From positions 1-8,688 of the forward strand of contig JAENVX010000348.1 of NCBI GenBank assembly GCA_016650355.1: a stretch of DNA of 8,688 nt, given 5' to 3'. The position numbers and the translations under genes are program-made. Positions within the stretch are counted from its first letter, which is position 1; every line of letters begins with the position of its first letter. Source of the DNA: Bacteroidia bacterium. GTDB taxonomy: Bacteria > Bacteroidota > Bacteroidia > Cytophagales > Cyclobacteriaceae. This document shows positions 6,584-8,688 of this stretch, piece by piece. The notes beneath the pieces were generated by a model, which saw only the letters and a program-made list of their open reading frames with translations, made no database searches and was not told the DNA's origin.

Positions 6584-7377
6584 TTGCTGTAGTTGGGATA
6601 CCCTTTGATGAGTTTTCTTCTTTCCTGCGGGGAACAGCTGGGGCACCACAAAAAATCAGAAAAGCATATCATTCAGACTCGTCTAATTATTTTACGGAGA
6701 GAGGAATTGATTTAAAAAGCTATCAAGGCTGGAAGGATGAAGGAGATTTGGTATTACCCTCTGGGGTAGAAGCGATTGCCGCTATCCATTCTGGGATTGC
6801 TAAACTGCTTCAGCAGTACGAGAAACTATTTTCGTTGGGAGGCGATCATGCAACAACATATCCTGTTGTAAAAGCAATAGCAAAGAAATATGGCGCTCTT
6901 AATATTCTGCACCTGGATGCCCATCCTGATCTTTACGATAACTTTGAAGGAAATAAATTTTCGCATGCTTGTCCGTTTGCCCGTATCATGCAGGAAGGAT
7001 TGGCAAAGCGATTAGTACAAGTTGGAATTCGTACGATGAATGTACACCAGCTGGAGCAAGCCAGTCGCTTTGGTGTAGAGGTGATAGAAATGAAAGATTG
7101 GAAACCCACCACTCGATTTCAGTTTGATGGCCCTGTTTATTTGTCTTTAGATATGGATGTATTGGATCCAGCCTTTGCTCCTGGTGTATCGCACCACGAG
7201 CCGGGTGGGTTTACATCACGGGAAGTTATCACCATTCTACAAAACCTAAATGCCAACATTGTAGGTGCGGACCTTGTCGAATTCAATACATCTCGTGATC
7301 CTTCGGGCATAACTGCCATGCTAGCAGCAAAACTTTTTAAGGAAATGATTGATCTCCTATTGCGGACTGGAGAATAG
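6580..7377 (+). CDS. ureohydrolase of plant-arginase-like type (arginase/agmatinase family)
   Basis: Manganese ureohydrolase of 265 residues, predicted to hydrolyse a guanidino compound to urea and an amine. All metal ligands are present: H90 in GGDH, D113, H115 and D117 in DAHPD, and D191 and D193 in SLDMDVLDP. From memory the sequence resembles plant mitochondrial arginases closely, notably NILHLDAHPDLYDNFEGNKF (108-127), FARIM (133-137), QVGIRTM (147-153), DPAFAPGVSHHEPGG (196-210) and VGADLVEFN (228-236). Plant arginases belong to the agmatinase-like branch, and some act on agmatine as well as arginine, so the substrate here cannot be settled. It lacks the N-terminal extension of plant enzymes and starts directly at the first beta strand (IAVVGIPFD); the first ATG is fixed by the 4-bp overlap with the cupin gene. 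It has no signal peptide, so it should be cytoplasmic. The next gene follows after 23 bp. Confidence 0.93.
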   Translation: MIAVVGIPFDEFSSFLRGTAGAPQKIRKAYHSDSSNYFTERGIDLKSYQGWKDEGDLVLPSGVEAIAAIHSGIAKLLQQYEKLFSLGGDHATTYPVVKAIAKKYGALNILHLDAHPDLYDNFEGNKFSHACPFARIMQEGLAKRLVQVGIRTMNVHQLEQASRFGVEVIEMKDWKPTTRFQFDGPVYLSLDMDVLDPAFAPGVSHHEPGGFTSREVITILQNLNANIVGADLVEFNTSRDPSGITAMLAAKLFKEMIDLLLRTGE

Positions 7378-7400
7378 TTTCAGTATTTTCATCTTTAACC

Positions 7401-8688
7401 ATGAGATCATCGCTCATCATCCTATCTCTTTTCGTTGGGGTTTCCTGCCAGCAGAAGCAGGAGTTTGATTGTATCATACGCAAGGGAACTATTTACGATG
7501 GACGTGGACAAAAATCTTATCAGGGAGATGTGGCTATCATGGCCGATACCATTGCAGCCATGGGTGATCTCTCAAATGCAATTGCAAAAAGAGTGATTGA
7601 CGCGAATGGATTAGCCGTTGCTCCAGGCTTTATCAATATGTTAAGCTGGGCAGATGGTTCGCTGATTGAAGATGGCCGCTCCATGAGTGATATCAAACAA
7701 GGCGTTACGCTCGAGGTGTTTGGTGAAGGGTGGAGCCCTGGGCCACGTAAGAAGAAAAACAGTAAGGACACTTTATGGACTTCCCTTGGAGAGTACTTCA
7801 CTTATCTGCAAAAAAAAGGTGTTACACCAAATTTCGCTTCATTTGTTGGAGCCACGACAGTAAGGTCATATGTATTAGGGGGTGAAAATAGAAAGCCCTC
7901 TAATCAGGAATTGGAACAAATGAAAACCTTGGTGCGCACGGCTATGAAAGAGGGTGCCTTGGGCCTTGGGTCCTCTTTGATTTACGCGCCAGCCGATTAT
8001 GCATCGACTGAAGAATTGATTGAGCTAAGCAAAGTTGCTTCAGAGTTTAATGGAATTTATATAACCCACATGCGAAGTGAAAGTGATAAAATTTACAGTG
8101 GGTTGAATGAAACTTTTCGAATTGCTAAGGAAGCCAACATACCCGCAGAAATATATCACCTTAAAATAAATCACGAACGCAATTGGAATAAAATTGATAC
8201 CGTCATTGCTAAAATTGACAGTGCTCAAAAAACTGGATTAACAATTACGGCTAACATGTATACCTACGCTGCCAGTGGAACCGGATTGACGGCCCGGCTT
8301 CCAACATGGGTACAAGAGGGAGGTGCAGTGGCCATGCGCAAGCGTTTAAAAAACAGAGTTACGAGGATGAAAGTGCTGCGCGAACTTGAACTTGGAATAC
8401 CCACAAAAAACTCTGATCCAAAAGACGTGTTGATATTAGGATTCCGGAAAGATTCGTTGAATGAATTGTATAAAGGTAAAAGATTGGATGAAATCGCACG
8501 GCTTCACAAAAAAAGTCCCGATGAAACCATGATAGATCTTATTGTATCCGATAAGTCTACTGTGCCTTCCATTTTCTTTTTGATATCCGAAGCCAACATA
8601 AAAAGAATGCTGCAACTTCCCTATGTAAGCATATGTTCCGATGCTTTTTCTATTCCAGCCGAAAAACCGTACACCGATGATGGCACAC
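7401..8688 (+). CDS. lipoprotein of the N-acyl-D-amino-acid deacylase (amidohydrolase) family, partial
   Basis: The frame is open from ATG 7401 to the window end (429 complete codons), so the C-terminus is missing. The start has a lipoprotein signal with lipobox GVSC and acylated Cys at 16, placing the enzyme in the periplasm or on an outer-membrane face. Residues about 22-75 form the amidohydrolase beta-sandwich start (DCIIRKGTIYDG, then VAPGFI 73-78). The barrel contains GVTLEVFGEG (101-110), EGALGLGSSLIY (184-195), THMRSE (222-227) with H223, YHLKINH (252-258) with H253, and ICSDAF (411-416) with D414, matching D-aminoacylase family blocks. Oddly, the HxH expected after PGFI is replaced by NMLSW (79-83), and the Cys ligand of the GNCG motif is absent (GEG, E109). 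Deacylation of an N-acyl amino acid is the default family guess; catalysis would need a single-metal site or a Glu ligand. It sits 23 bp behind the ureohydrolase gene in the same operon. Confidence 0.85.
   Translation, partial: MRSSLIILSLFVGVSCQQKQEFDCIIRKGTIYDGRGQKSYQGDVAIMADTIAAMGDLSNAIAKRVIDANGLAVAPGFINMLSWADGSLIEDGRSMSDIKQGVTLEVFGEGWSPGPRKKKNSKDTLWTSLGEYFTYLQKKGVTPNFASFVGATTVRSYVLGGENRKPSNQELEQMKTLVRTAMKEGALGLGSSLIYAPADYASTEELIELSKVASEFNGIYITHMRSESDKIYSGLNETFRIAKEANIPAEIYHLKINHERNWNKIDTVIAKIDSAQKTGLTITANMYTYAASGTGLTARLPTWVQEGGAVAMRKRLKNRVTRMKVLRELELGIPTKNSDPKDVLILGFRKDSLNELYKGKRLDEIARLHKKSPDETMIDLIVSDKSTVPSIFFLISEANIKRMLQLPYVSICSDAFSIPAEKPYTDDGT

Noticed and set aside
6331..6672. minus-strand open frames over the cupin/ureohydrolase junction
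   Set aside because: They oppose two genes with clear family motifs and overlap each other in different frames, as shadows do.
7520..7801. 93-codon minus-strand open frame
   Set aside because: Antisense to the deacylase-family gene, which stays open from 7401 to the window end.
7401..8688. possible pseudogene because the HxH metal motif is missing
   Set aside because: The frame is uninterrupted, the lipoprotein signal and the remaining active-site motifs are intact, and the change looks like a subfamily trait rather than decay.
1..8688. CRISPR array, tRNA, insertion sequence or prophage
   Set aside because: No regularly spaced repeats, no cloverleaf-like segment and no transposase, integrase or phage protein was seen in either strand.

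Overview
The window looks like a chromosomal segment from a member of the Bacteroidota, possibly Cytophagales or a relative. The DNA is moderately AT-rich. Almost none of the start codons has a Shine-Dalgarno sequence; the thiolase gene, with GAGG upstream, is the exception. One upstream region carries a perfect match to the Bacteroidota -7 promoter element TAnnTTTG. Several proteins are of kinds common in this phylum. The assignment is inference from composition and protein style, since no marker gene is present. I found no tRNA, rRNA, CRISPR array, insertion sequence or phage gene.

Left part (1-2562). A possible C-terminal tail of a + strand gene ends at 45 and converges on two minus-strand genes. 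A 10-bp-stem hairpin (77-104) sits at the junction. The minus-strand pair, read from 2562 down to 85, is a secreted CotH-like (atypical kinase fold) protein followed after 57 bp by a membrane-bound PlsC-type acyltransferase with a GTG start.

Middle part (2563-4851). A 171-bp divergent promoter region separates the CotH-like gene from a + strand pair: a DUF4956 membrane protein and, 2 bp later, a secreted purple-acid-phosphatase-like metallophosphoesterase. CotH-like and DUF4956 genes are known to cluster with VTC-type polyphosphate polymerases. Here both are present without a VTC gene in view and with a phosphatase instead. This is the most system-like arrangement in the window.

Right part (4852-8688). 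A tight + strand operon of four genes has gaps of 10 bp, a 4-bp ATGA overlap, and 23 bp. The genes encode a PcaF-like thiolase, a stand-alone type II phosphomannose isomerase C-terminal cupin, a ureohydrolase of strikingly plant-arginase-like sequence, and a lipoprotein of the N-acyl-D-amino-acid deacylase family that has lost the HxH metal motif and runs off the window end. The operon mixes acyl-CoA, sugar-nucleotide-like and nitrogen-releasing chemistry. A shared pathway (for example salvage of acylated or guanidino amino compounds) is possible but not demonstrated.

Nothing here is certain to be a novel system. The best leads are the CotH-like/DUF4956/phosphatase locus, the plant-like arginase with an unsettled substrate, and the deacylase with a remodelled metal site.
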